NCBI GenBank assembly: GCA_002782605.1
Contig: PFIF01000238.1
Coordinates: 1-12,576, forward strand
From: Deltaproteobacteria bacterium CG_4_8_14_3_um_filter_43_13
Lineage (GTDB): Bacteria; Desulfobacterota; UBA8473
Direction of reading: 5' to 3'
DNA: 12,576 bases
The position numbers were made by a program, and so were the translations under genes. Shown one piece after another: positions 1-8,000 of the stretch; the stretch's first letter is position 1, and every line of letters starts with the position of its first letter. The notes beneath the pieces were generated by a model. That model was not told the origin of the DNA. It worked only from the letters and a program-made list of their open reading frames with translations, and searched no databases.

Positions 1-63
1 CATAGGGAACCTGCTCTTGCTGGGACTGGGCACTACTCGAATGTGCTTAAATTTGACTGTCAT
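1..63 (-). CDS. 5' end of an unidentified gene, cut by the left edge
   Basis: An ATG at 61-63 is preceded, 5 nt upstream, by a strong ribosome binding site (AGGAGGG on the minus strand, 69-75). The frame stays open for 21 codons to the window edge and begins MTVKFKHIRVVPSPSKSRFP. It starts 58 bases after the stop of the M24 peptidase-like gene with no terminator between them, so it is probably in the same operon. The SRFP stretch near the N terminus is faintly reminiscent of some metallo-beta-lactamase-fold hydrolases, but 21 residues are too few to assign a family. The start is well supported; the function is unknown. Confidence 0.6.
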   Translation of the reverse strand, partial: MTVKFKHIRVVPSPSKSRFPM

Positions 64-121
64 CTTATCCCTCCTGGGTTATGGAAAGTCGAACTGATTC
101 AGGATTAACTTGACAGGCAAA

Positions 122-1288
122 CTAGACCTCCGCTAGATCCCGTCCAGTGTAAGTAAGAAACTTCGCACCATTATCGGTGATCAAGAACGTATCCTCCAGA
201 TCAACACCACCCCATCCCGGCACGATGAGCTTTGGCTCAAGGGCAATGGTAATACCTTCTTCAAGGATTATATCAACCCCCGGTGTAACAAGGGGCATCT
301 CGTTCATCTCAATCCCGATACCATGACCGAGGTAGCTGACGCCAAATTGCTGATACCCCATGAACCAATCAGAATATCCATGCTCCTCTATTACCTCAAA
401 TGCAGCACCATAAACATCGTTCACCTTGTTGCCGGGCTTCATCATAGGGATCACCTTCTCGTAAATCTCAAGAAGGATACTATACCTCTCAATTTGAGTC
501 TTGTCCGGACTACCCACTACATACATCCGCGCCTCATCACTGTGATATCCCCGATACGGCACTCCGATGTCTACCATTACAAGATCACCTCTCATGATCT
601 TCCTGGAGGATGGACCGTACGAAAAAGCGCGGCTCAACCCAACACCCGTGATCGTAGCTCCGGGAAAACCGGAGGGTGTGTATAGATTCTCTCCTGATGC
701 GATCAACTCGTAATGGAGGAATCCGTCCCATCTCCTTATATGAATAAACCCATTATGCCCTGCCTTTCTCATGGCATACTCAACCTCTGTTGCAAGCTCT
801 ATCTCGCTGATCCCATCAACAAGCGCCTTACGCACCATTTTGTGCCCCGCATTTGAGATCCGTGCGGCCTCCTCCATCATCGTTATTTCATACCGAGATT
901 TAACCATCCGCGTAAGAAGTATTGCAGGAGTTACATCAGTCGTCTCTACATCTCCACCAATCCTTTTGAGGATGCTCTCATAGATGCTAACAGGCAATAC
1001 GTCCTTCTCGATTCCTACCAGAGAGCCTCCCTTAATCAGCTCACATATCTCCTTAACACCTCCTTGACGGATATCTCCTATCCAGGTCTCTTTTTCGCCC
1101 TTTTCAAGGTGCATCCTGAAGAATATTGTCGGATCACCGTCTTTTGGGACTAAGAGCATCGATGGCTGGGCAGTGCCTGCAAGATAGTAGATGTCCCTTA
1201 AATGACAAATGATCGCAAAATCACAGGGCATACGGGATTTGAATGCCTCAACCCTTGCTTTAAACTCGCTATTTTCCGGATACAGCAT
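122..1288 (-). CDS. M24 family metallopeptidase-fold protein (Xaa-Pro aminopeptidase / creatinase type)
   Basis: The 388-residue protein has the usual two-domain layout: a creatinase-like N-terminal domain (about 1-125) and a C-terminal pita-bread catalytic domain (about 135-380). All five expected metal ligands are visible: D240 (VMVDIG), D251 (HSDEAR), H322 (LGHGIG), E351 (ALEP) and E365 (DLEDTF), so a dinuclear metal site should be intact. Family members cleave Xaa-Pro bonds, but some act on non-peptide substrates (creatinase, the DMSP lyase DddP). No signal peptide is seen, so it is presumably cytoplasmic. The start is supported by AGGAGGT 9 nt upstream. It follows the dehydratase genes on the same strand. 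That position hints at a role in the same pathway, perhaps hydrolysis of an amide or peptide-like precursor, but this is inference. Confidence 0.9.
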   Translation of the reverse strand: MLYPENSEFKARVEAFKSRMPCDFAIICHLRDIYYLAGTAQPSMLLVPKDGDPTIFFRMHLEKGEKETWIGDIRQGGVKEICELIKGGSLVGIEKDVLPVSIYESILKRIGGDVETTDVTPAILLTRMVKSRYEITMMEEAARISNAGHKMVRKALVDGISEIELATEVEYAMRKAGHNGFIHIRRWDGFLHYELIASGENLYTPSGFPGATITGVGLSRAFSYGPSSRKIMRGDLVMVDIGVPYRGYHSDEARMYVVGSPDKTQIERYSILLEIYEKVIPMMKPGNKVNDVYGAAFEVIEEHGYSDWFMGYQQFGVSYLGHGIGIEMNEMPLVTPGVDIILEEGITIALEPKLIVPGWGGVDLEDTFLITDNGAKFLTYTGRDLAEV

Positions 1289-1427
1289 CTTTATCGTACC
1301 TCCTATAAAATTGTCTGCTTGAACTATATATCAAACGTTCAAAACCCTGTATGATCAGGCTCATATGATCAAAATCGTACCCACTATCTCCCCCCTCGCA
1401 ACTGTATCGATTCTTTGAGAGCTTCTC
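1289..1427 (-). other. intergenic gap upstream of the M24 gene
   Basis: This 139-base gap holds the ribosome binding site of the M24 gene and two copies of the palindromic hexamer TGATCA (within ATGATCA at 1351-1357 and 1365-1371, 14-bp period). A short perfect hairpin, TTGAGAG / CTCTCAA with a 3-nt loop (1415-1431), straddles the stop codon of the upstream ORF. It is not followed by a T-tract, so I do not call it an intrinsic terminator. I found no convincing -35/-10 pair; the M24 gene may be read from the dehydratase promoter. Confidence 0.4.
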
Positions 1428-1613
1428 TCAACCTCTTCTCTCTTGATCCCCCCTCATTACCCTTGCTATCAGGGCTTCGATAAAAGAATCAAGATTGGCC
1501 TTTGAAGTAGCATCATTATATCCCCTTATATCCAAACCATCCAGGTCAAAGATCGTTGTCGGTACGACAGTCTCTTTGTATACGGAATCTTTGATCAAAT
1601 CTGAGGTTCTCAT
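1428..1613 (-). pseudogene. C-terminal remnant of a third 2-hydroxyacyl-CoA dehydratase / BcrB-type subunit
   Basis: This ORF encodes about 61 residues from an ATG at 1611-1613, or two codons more from a TTG. A TAA lies three codons before the TTG, and no good ribosome binding site is seen. From VVPTTIFDLDGLDIR onward it aligns without gaps over about 32 residues to the C terminus of the 411-residue subunit (VPVLNLEVDCVDRR onward). Shared features are the VP pair, the two Asp residues spaced D-x-x-D, the following Arg, and the final F-x-E helix. The preceding LIKDS stretch also fits with a one-residue gap. Intact family members are about 350-430 residues, so some 85% is missing; other frames of the 97 bases up to the activator stop show no recognisable upstream part. 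The Cys present at the equivalent D-C position in both intact subunits is Gly here. I infer a decayed third paralogue; a tiny real protein is less likely. Confidence 0.6.
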
Positions 1614-1716
1614 TGTCAAGTATGTTTATTGGATCGATAATTGATACTGCCAAATCGATGAACAAAGGAAAGGAGGCTTTCCCGAAACTCTCGATCCGTT
1701 GTTGGTTGGTTATCGA

Positions 1717-2508
1717 TTAATTATGAGAATATCTTTCTCGTGCTATAAGCGCAGCGCCAAGCGCGCCAACGGTATCGGGCATTGGGGGGATAGCAACCTT
1801 ATTTTCCAGGGCATTGCTTATTGCTCTTACCACACCAGAATTACGGGCTACCCCGCCCGACATGGCTATAGGAAAACCGATTATGTCTGGTATTATACGC
1901 TTTATCAAAGAAAGGGTACGTGAGGCAATTGAGCGGTTCAGCCCGTGCACTATCTCGTTTACCTTAACACCCTCGGCGATGAGTGATACAACCTCGCTTT
2001 CAGCAAAGACGGTGCACATGCTGCTTATGGTCAGATCGCCATGAGCTCCGTTGTCCAGTTCGCTCATTACGTCAATATCCACCTGCAGGGCCCGAGCCAT
2101 GGCATCAAGGAACCTTCCTGTGCCTGCGGCGCATTTATCGTTCATAGCGAAATCAACAACCTGTCCATTTTCATCAAGCTCAATGGCCTTGCTGTCCTGA
2201 CCGCCTATATCTATCAATAGATGAGTGCCAGGCAATAATGCCTTAATGCCGCGCGCGTGGCAAGTGATCTCAGTAACCGCTGTTAGACGTCCTTCAACTC
2301 GCTTGCGACCATAACCGGTTGAAACTGTGGCAGTAACTTCTTTTTCTGAGATGCAGGCTGATCTTAATACTTCATCAGTAGCGCGCGTTATCGCCTCATG
2401 ATTTCGAGCGCCTGTTGGAACTACTGATGATGCAAGTATCTTTTCGTTATCATCGATAAGAACAGCATCACAGGTCAGACTCCCTATATCGATTCCAAGG
2501 TAATACAT
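1717..2508 (-). CDS. hgdC: 2-hydroxyacyl-CoA dehydratase activator ATPase (HgdC / BadF-BcrA family)
   Basis: This 263-residue ASKHA-fold protein is the ATP-driven electron donor of 2-hydroxyacyl-CoA dehydratases. A homodimer holding one [4Fe-4S] cluster between subunits hydrolyses ATP and passes a low-potential electron to the catalytic component. Visible motifs are phosphate-1 GIDIGS (5-10), phosphate-2 LLIDIGGQDSK (97-107) and an adenosine-type loop MSGGVARNSG (216-225). The cluster cysteines are C126 in NDKCAAGTGRF and C165 in SSMCTVFAE, almost exactly where Acidaminococcus HgdC has them (127 and 166). I choose the ATG at 2506-2508 because AAGGAGCGAGGT sits directly before it and the protein then opens MYYLGIDIG, as the family does. 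A longer reading frame from 2556 would overlap the upstream gene. The start lies 16 bases after the stop of the 411-residue subunit. Only one activator is encoded, unlike the BcrA/BcrD pair of class I benzoyl-CoA reductase. The exact partner substrate is unknown. Confidence 0.93.
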   Translation of the reverse strand: MYYLGIDIGSLTCDAVLIDDNEKILASSVVPTGARNHEAITRATDEVLRSACISEKEVTATVSTGYGRKRVEGRLTAVTEITCHARGIKALLPGTHLLIDIGGQDSKAIELDENGQVVDFAMNDKCAAGTGRFLDAMARALQVDIDVMSELDNGAHGDLTISSMCTVFAESEVVSLIAEGVKVNEIVHGLNRSIASRTLSLIKRIIPDIIGFPIAMSGGVARNSGVVRAISNALENKVAIPPMPDTVGALGAALIARERYSHN

Positions 2509-2524
2509 ACCTCGCTCCTTTTTG

Positions 2525-3760
2525 TTACTTCTTCCATGGGGAGGGGTGACTCTCAATCATCTCCATGAATGCCTCTATCCTGGTTATTAGTTGCCCTTCA
2601 GCAAAATTTCTCCGATCAACACAATCAACCTCCAGGTTAAGGACAGGAACCCCTATCTCCTTCATGCTACTATCGATAAGACCTCTTGCACCGGTTCCCT
2701 GCCTGCATCCCCAATGACATGGATTTATGGCACCATCTATTCGGTAGGCTTCGGCAAGCTCTATTATGTGTTTAATCCGTCGTTTTGCAGTGCCGTGCAA
2801 GGGAGAAGATATCGAACGACGCGCAAGTCCAACATAAGGATCGTTAGGATCGATTGGGTCCCAGGTTATATCGTTTAACTCATCAATAACAATAGCCGCT
2901 TTGTATTCACTCTCAAGCATTTTTACCAAAGTATTCTTAAACTGAATGCGATTTTGAAGCCACATTAGCCTTAAGCTCTCTCCAGGCACGCCGCTGTTAT
3001 TGGCATTGATCCTGGACTTAAATTCATCCCTATAGAATTGAGCTATCTCTACAGCGGCCTCAGTACCGAAGAATAATGGCATAACAATGCCAAAGTTACT
3101 GAGATCACGTCCGTTTGCAGGAGATGGGACTTGTTTCGCTAAATTGTAGACATCTGACATAACCTCTCGTGCTTTGTTCGTATTTTCGATTGCTTTACAT
3201 TGTTTATTCTTGTCGAGAGGACTGCCAGTGTGATTGGCAACAAACTCTACCATGTCCTCTATCTGATCAGCAAGAAAGTTAACGCTTTGATCGGATTCAT
3301 CTTGGGGTATATGAATCACAAATAGGTCTCTCTTAAACAACCTGGCAAGGTTTTCCAGAACTGCCTGACCACCTGTGCATGGACTAGTAGTAGAGATCAA
3401 AAATTCGGGTATTGGCATAAGGCATTTGTGAGCGGCCCCGATAATAGCCCGATGGTAGCCACAGGTATCAGATGCATAGCCGGTTTGCTCGGCATTCTCT
3501 AAAAGCTCCATTCCAATATCAGTAGAAACAAGGACGGATGCCATGAATTCAGCGTAGCAGGATGTAACTCCCATCGTATTTAGCAGATCAAAGGGAACAA
3601 GAGCTCCTGCCCATGCTTTACGATCGGTATCAGAGTATAGACGTTTTCCCAAGCGGGCTATTTCTATAGTATATCTTTTCCTGGCGCTTGCGCTTTCAGG
3701 ATTTTCCTTAATCGCGTTATTAATTCCTGATTCTAGGTTTTCAAAATATTGAAGCATCAT
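2525..3760 (-). CDS. 2-hydroxyacyl-CoA dehydratase / benzoyl-CoA reductase family subunit (HgdA/BcrB-like, larger subunit)
   Basis: At 411 residues this is the larger of two catalytic subunits. In this family the pair binds [4Fe-4S] clusters and uses one ATP-energised electron to make a ketyl radical from an acyl-CoA, giving dehydration of 2-hydroxyacyl-CoA or, in the benzoyl-CoA reductase branch, ring reduction. Candidate cluster cysteines are C68, C100 (DTCGYHR), C113, C128 (SPCTGG), C348 and C352 (INPCHWGCRQ), and C380 (EVDCVDRR). The CHWGCR and VDCVDRRNF patterns followed by TRIEAFMEMIE are typical of the family C terminus. The start (ATG-ATG) has AAAAGGAAAA about 7 bases upstream and lies 28 bases after the smaller subunit, within the same operon. 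The product may start at the second ATG (3757). Family membership is secure; dehydratase versus reductase, and the substrate, are not decided. Confidence 0.9.
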   Translation of the reverse strand: MMLQYFENLESGINNAIKENPESASARKRYTIEIARLGKRLYSDTDRKAWAGALVPFDLLNTMGVTSCYAEFMASVLVSTDIGMELLENAEQTGYASDTCGYHRAIIGAAHKCLMPIPEFLISTTSPCTGGQAVLENLARLFKRDLFVIHIPQDESDQSVNFLADQIEDMVEFVANHTGSPLDKNKQCKAIENTNKAREVMSDVYNLAKQVPSPANGRDLSNFGIVMPLFFGTEAAVEIAQFYRDEFKSRINANNSGVPGESLRLMWLQNRIQFKNTLVKMLESEYKAAIVIDELNDITWDPIDPNDPYVGLARRSISSPLHGTAKRRIKHIIELAEAYRIDGAINPCHWGCRQGTGARGLIDSSMKEIGVPVLNLEVDCVDRRNFAEGQLITRIEAFMEMIESHPSPWKK

Positions 3761-3788
3761 GTGATATTTTCCTTTTCTTTTAGGATGG

Positions 3789-4847
3789 TTATCTCAACAT
3801 TTCAATAAATGCTTCTATCCTGGTTTTATGCTGCCCAATTGATCGCATAGTACAATCACCTTCAAGCAGTAAGAATGATAGACCTTCTTTTTTTAAAGCC
3901 TCACGCACAGATGGTAGCCTTGCCAAATAGGGATCACAAAACTTTATTATATGGCCGATTACGCCGCGTGCATTGGATGCCTTGGCCTTTTCCACAACGT
4001 CATGTATCATCTTACCTGGATTGCTAGGGTCTATTGTTCGAGCGCATGCCGGGCGTGAAAGAGTAGCTCTCGCTAAACCTTTGAACCCGTCCAGGCTCTT
4101 GTCGTTATTTTCGATCTCTATTACATTAATCATACGGGAGCCAGTGCATAGATCCTCGCCAACGATGCGAGCTCCGCAAGACTCGAAAAGAGTAAAAACT
4201 TCAGGGTCGGGCAATACATTTCCAAATATATAAATGGGCAAAGCATTATCCGCTATTACATCAGGTTCACCAGCAATTTGTTTAATTAACTCCAGAACAT
4301 TTTCTATCGGCTCAGTCACCGCTTTATTGTAGATGGCTTGAAGCCTTGTGCTGCCATCCTTAAGGGTTCCAAGATTGACGCGTTTTTTTAGTTCGTTTAG
4401 ATGTATTGCAAGTTCATTATAGCGTCCGATGCTATTCTCAACTCCTTCAGGTCTTATGTCGTCTCCGCCCCATTGTGATAGTCTTTCTGCAAACCGATTA
4501 AGCTCATCTGCAAAGAAAGAGACTGATCTGTCGTCTTTTGAAATGGGTAGATCAATAAGGACGGTATTATCATTCGGCCGAACCTTTTGCCAGGCATCAC
4601 TCAAACGACGCATAGCATCGCAACTATTCATGAAAACTATGCCAGAGAGATCTGGGATATCATCCTGCATGGCTCGATCCAGGATACGCTTGATGTGCGG
4701 GCATAGATTTTCATGCAGAATTTGCCCCGCTTGATCCGGCCAATCGCCCATTGGCAGGATGCGATATGGTACAAAGCCGGCAGCGTCTATAAGCGCAAGT
4801 GGTGTATAGGCGCAAGTAAAACCTATTAATTTGCTCTTATCTTCCAT
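3789..4847 (-). CDS. 2-hydroxyacyl-CoA dehydratase family subunit (HgdB/BcrC-like, smaller subunit), first gene of the operon
   Basis: At 352 residues this is the smaller partner subunit. Its N terminus, with KLIGFTCAYTP-LALIDAAGFVP, is the usual opening of the family (a conserved Cys before the first helix, then a P-x-x-L-I-x-A-x-G motif). Cysteines that could hold a [4Fe-4S] cluster are C12, C49 (NLCPH), C76 (NSCDAMRR), C234 (DLCTG), C304 (KFCDPY) and C332 (EGDCTMRS). The C terminus TRIEAFIEML matches that of the larger subunit, as expected for paralogous partners. The start is supported by AGAGGTG at 4857-4863, 9 bases upstream of the ATG. It is the first gene behind the promoter at about 4921-4962, followed by the larger subunit and then the activator. 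The two subunits are clearly diverged, fitting a heterodimer rather than a recent duplication. Confidence 0.9.
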   Translation of the reverse strand: MEDKSKLIGFTCAYTPLALIDAAGFVPYRILPMGDWPDQAGQILHENLCPHIKRILDRAMQDDIPDLSGIVFMNSCDAMRRLSDAWQKVRPNDNTVLIDLPISKDDRSVSFFADELNRFAERLSQWGGDDIRPEGVENSIGRYNELAIHLNELKKRVNLGTLKDGSTRLQAIYNKAVTEPIENVLELIKQIAGEPDVIADNALPIYIFGNVLPDPEVFTLFESCGARIVGEDLCTGSRMINVIEIENNDKSLDGFKGLARATLSRPACARTIDPSNPGKMIHDVVEKAKASNARGVIGHIIKFCDPYLARLPSVREALKKEGLSFLLLEGDCTMRSIGQHKTRIEAFIEMLR

Positions 4848-5038
4848 AATAAATTACACCTCTTTAATAAACACCTTCGTGAGAATACCTTTTGTTCCTT
4901 AATTAGTTGAGTATTCCCAACATATAATACGCAAACAAATCTAGAACAAATTATTAACAAATAATCAGGAAAAAATTCAGAAATGTTGGTTCTGCAGATA
5001 TTAAGGGTAAATAAATGGTGGGTAGGTTTTCGACCGGT
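4848..5038 (-). promoter_or_regulatory. promoter region of the dehydratase operon
   Basis: This 191-base, AT-rich gap lies between the regulator stop and the first dehydratase gene. On the minus strand, TTGTTC (4944-4949) and TATATG (4921-4926) are separated by 17 bp and form a plausible but imperfect -35/-10 pair. Transcription would begin near 4914, leaving a leader of about 65 nt. Three heptamer repeats overlap the -35 (separate entry). A 6-bp inverted repeat GAATAC / GTATTC (4883-4888, 4911-4916) falls in the leader; its role is unclear. The octamer palindrome GACCGGTC just after the regulator stop is not followed by a T-tract, so no terminator is called for the regulator gene. Confidence 0.5.
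4934..4962 (-). promoter_or_regulatory. three tandem heptamers at 11-bp period, candidate SARP operator
   Basis: On the minus strand the heptamer ATTTGTT occurs three times with no mismatch, at 4956-4962, 4945-4951 and 4934-4940. The spacers are 4 bp, giving an exact 11-bp period. The middle copy overlaps the putative -35 hexamer, and the last copy ends 7 bp before the putative -10 hexamer. SARP-family activators (ActII-ORF4, DnrI, AfsR) are known to bind direct heptamer repeats at 11-bp spacing, with the proximal copy about 8 bp from the -10. A gene whose product ends in a SARP-type winged helix lies immediately upstream. The repeats are seen directly; that this regulator binds them is inference. 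Confidence 0.6.
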
Positions 5039-8000
5039 CTAAAGTGATTTTAGTTTTTCGTACAATATTTCAGTCTCTTTGCTTAATGGGCAGTCCAATC
5101 CATTCATTATATTACTTTTGCATCTCTCGAAGGTTCTGATCACCATTGCCTTATTCCCCATCATAGAATAACACTTCATCAACTGTTGATAGACGTCCTC
5201 TGCATACTTATCAAAGGCAAGATACTTCCTTGCATATTCGATGCATCTCGAATAGTCGCCTTTTCTTTCAAAATATTCCATGATTTTCGCTAATAAATCC
5301 AGATACTCTTCTTTGAGCCTCTCCCTCTCTTCGATACACCAATCGACATAAATGTCTTCTTCCAGGAAATCGCCGCGATAAATAGCCTCGGCATTCAGGT
5401 AATATGAGATTGACTTCTCCGGATTTTTTTCCTCTCTAGCGAGATTCAATTCCTTTCTAAATTCATCAACATCAACCCAACCTCCATCTCCCAAGTGTAG
5501 TTTGTATGAATCCCCTTCTCTTAAGAGATATGTAGATGGGATTCCCCGTGAAATCTCAGGTTCAAGGGTTTTTCTTAGTGAAGGAAGCACAGCATGAAGA
5601 CGGGAGACCGTTTTAGTTGGATTCCCCTCCGGCCAGAGCAGTTCTATCAGTACATCTTTAGGTAAATAACCTCTTGACCGTACATGAACCAGGTATTTAA
5701 AAAGCATTTTTGCCTTTTTACTCTTCCATCTCTCCGCCGGAATCTCCTGATCTCCCCGGAGTACTCTGAATTTACCAAGACAATATACTTTCAATCCGGG
5801 GGTAGGAGGTTTTGGCATTTCATCTAATATAGTTAAAGCTGCTTTCCTTATCTGTGGATCCTTGCTTCTTTGTAAAAGGGCTAACCTCTCTTGGGCGGAC
5901 AAACCCATCTTTTTGAATATGGTTAGTAGATAATCCTGCATTTCACCCTGAGCAAATATATCAACCAGTGGGGGTATTATCCATCGTTTTTCGGAGACAA
6001 CCCAGACGTCATATTGATTCGATTCGCAAAGTTGGAGTCCTGACAGGAGTTTGTCTAGGGCAGATTCCTTTTGTTTCTGCTCATAATAAAATCGTGCATA
6101 CAAAAAGTATATCCTGGTAAGAAACAACCTTGAATTTTTAAGGTTTTTTTCAGCGTCTTCCAGCAAAGGCCGGGCATCTTCCCATTGCCTCCTTTCAATG
6201 AGAGACTCTGCCAGACTCCCTTTCAGAAGACCCTCATCCAGAGGCAGTTTCATGTCTTCAATTACTGTTATACCAGTCTTTGCGCATTTCTCTGCTGCCA
6301 AATGGTCACCCAATTTCGTATATGCACCATGAAGTACATGACAAACGTATGCCTGCCCCCATCGACTTCCGAGATCCTCAAAAATTCTCAGACTCTCTTC
6401 GCCATTATTAATTGCTTCTGTTAGCTTTTCGAGTCCGGTGGCATTAAAAGCTGCGTCCATGAGGAGCCAGCCAAGGGAATGATCCTGAAACCCTCTCTCT
6501 TTAACTAAATCCAGACCTTTCCCGGCATTTTCCAACCCTTTTGAAAAAAGACCCAGATAGTAACATGACCAGGAGATGAGATGATAACTCAGCGCAAGCA
6601 GGTGATAATTGCCAAGTTTTTCACACATCTTCCTTGCTTTTTCTCCTAACCTCAAGGCTTCAATAAAGTCACCGGAAAAGCCATACCTAAAACCCTGATT
6701 GAAATAAAGCCATGCCAGAAGATCTTCATCTTTTAATTCGGACAATAATGACATGCCCTCATTGAAGTGTCGGTCAGCAACGGTCATTTCCCCCAAAACG
6801 GAGGTAATAAATATCAGGTTCCCCAGAATATTTATGCAAAGTCGGGGGTTCCCGTCACTCTGTTCGAGCAATTCTTTAAGCCTCTTTTCTGCCTTTTGGA
6901 ATTCGCCAGTATGAAAATAATTATAGCCTAAGGCATTCAGGCAAAGACCTGTACCCTTTGAAGACTCATCTTTACGAAAGGTATTGTGCGCTTTCTTGTA
7001 GGCCCGGATCGCATCCTCTTGCTTGCCTGAAAACTCAAGGCATCGAGCATGGGTATACTGAAGCCACGGGTCTTTATCCAGATAACTATTCGGTATCTTT
7101 CTGATATATGAACTAATCAGTTTAAGACGACCTTCCTTTAGCAATTTCTTTCCTAACTGACGTAACAACCTGCATGCCTTTTCGAACTGTTCCGCTTTCA
7201 GGTAATGTCCTAGAGCCTCCTCAGCCTCACCCTGTTTTTCCCAGAGTGACCCTGCATCCTTATTGAGCTTGAGTATAGCTTCTCTGTCCAACTCCTTATG
7301 AAGTTTTGCGTTCAGGAATTCCTGAAAGAGATGGTGATAAAAACACCACTGCCTTTCTTCATCATAAGGAAATGTAAAGAGATGGTTTTCTTCAAGTGCA
7401 TTTAAGATATCTCTGGAATTGCTGATTCCCAAAAGCTCATCAGAGAACTCAGCGTTCATTCGGGAGAGTATTGATGTCTTAATCAGAAATCCTTTTATCT
7501 TATCTGGTTGAAGATCAAAGACATTTTCCTCCAGATAGCTGGATATGACACGATGTGAGCCTTTTATCCCAATAAGGATTCTTTCAATCTCGCTGTGCCT
7601 CTTCCCGTGTAAAAAGTGATAGAAGAGTATCAAACCTGATATCCAACCGCTCGTCCTTTTGTGGAGAATCTTAGTGCTTTCAGGGGGGAATGAAGCAAGA
7701 AACAATTCTAAATAGAGTTGTTCAATTTCAGGTATTGTAAAGGCAAGTTCTTCTTCCCTGATCTCAAGGAGTTCCCTGGTGGCTCTGTATCTAGAAAGAT
7801 GGAGGCCAGGATCAGTGCGACTAATTACAATCAGATGAACCTGGGAAGGTAGATTCTCAAGAAAAAACTCCAGGGTCTCATTTATCTCCTTGCTATCCCC
7901 TACAAGGTGATAATCATCAAGTACAATAATAAGCCCATTTTTGACAAATTTCTCTATTTCGTTCAAGAAAACAGTAAGAACCGCCCTGCGTTCTAGGCTC

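Noticed and set aside
323..685. Plus-strand open frame inside the M24 gene
   Set aside because: It is antisense to a well-supported gene, has no ribosome binding site or recognisable domain, and looks like a frame shadow, as do the other plus-strand frames across the window.
1351..1371. Two TGATCA palindromes 14 bp apart as an operator for the M24 gene
   Set aside because: The hexamer is short and common and no promoter could be placed beside it, so it is noted only in the gap description.
1415..1431. Hairpin TTGAGAG/CTCTCAA as an intrinsic terminator
   Set aside because: The stem is short and no T-tract follows on either strand.
2509..2556. Upstream start extending the activator ATPase by 16 residues
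   Set aside because: It would overlap the preceding gene and put extra residues before the GIDIGS motif; the ATG at 2508 has a strong ribosome binding site and gives the family length.
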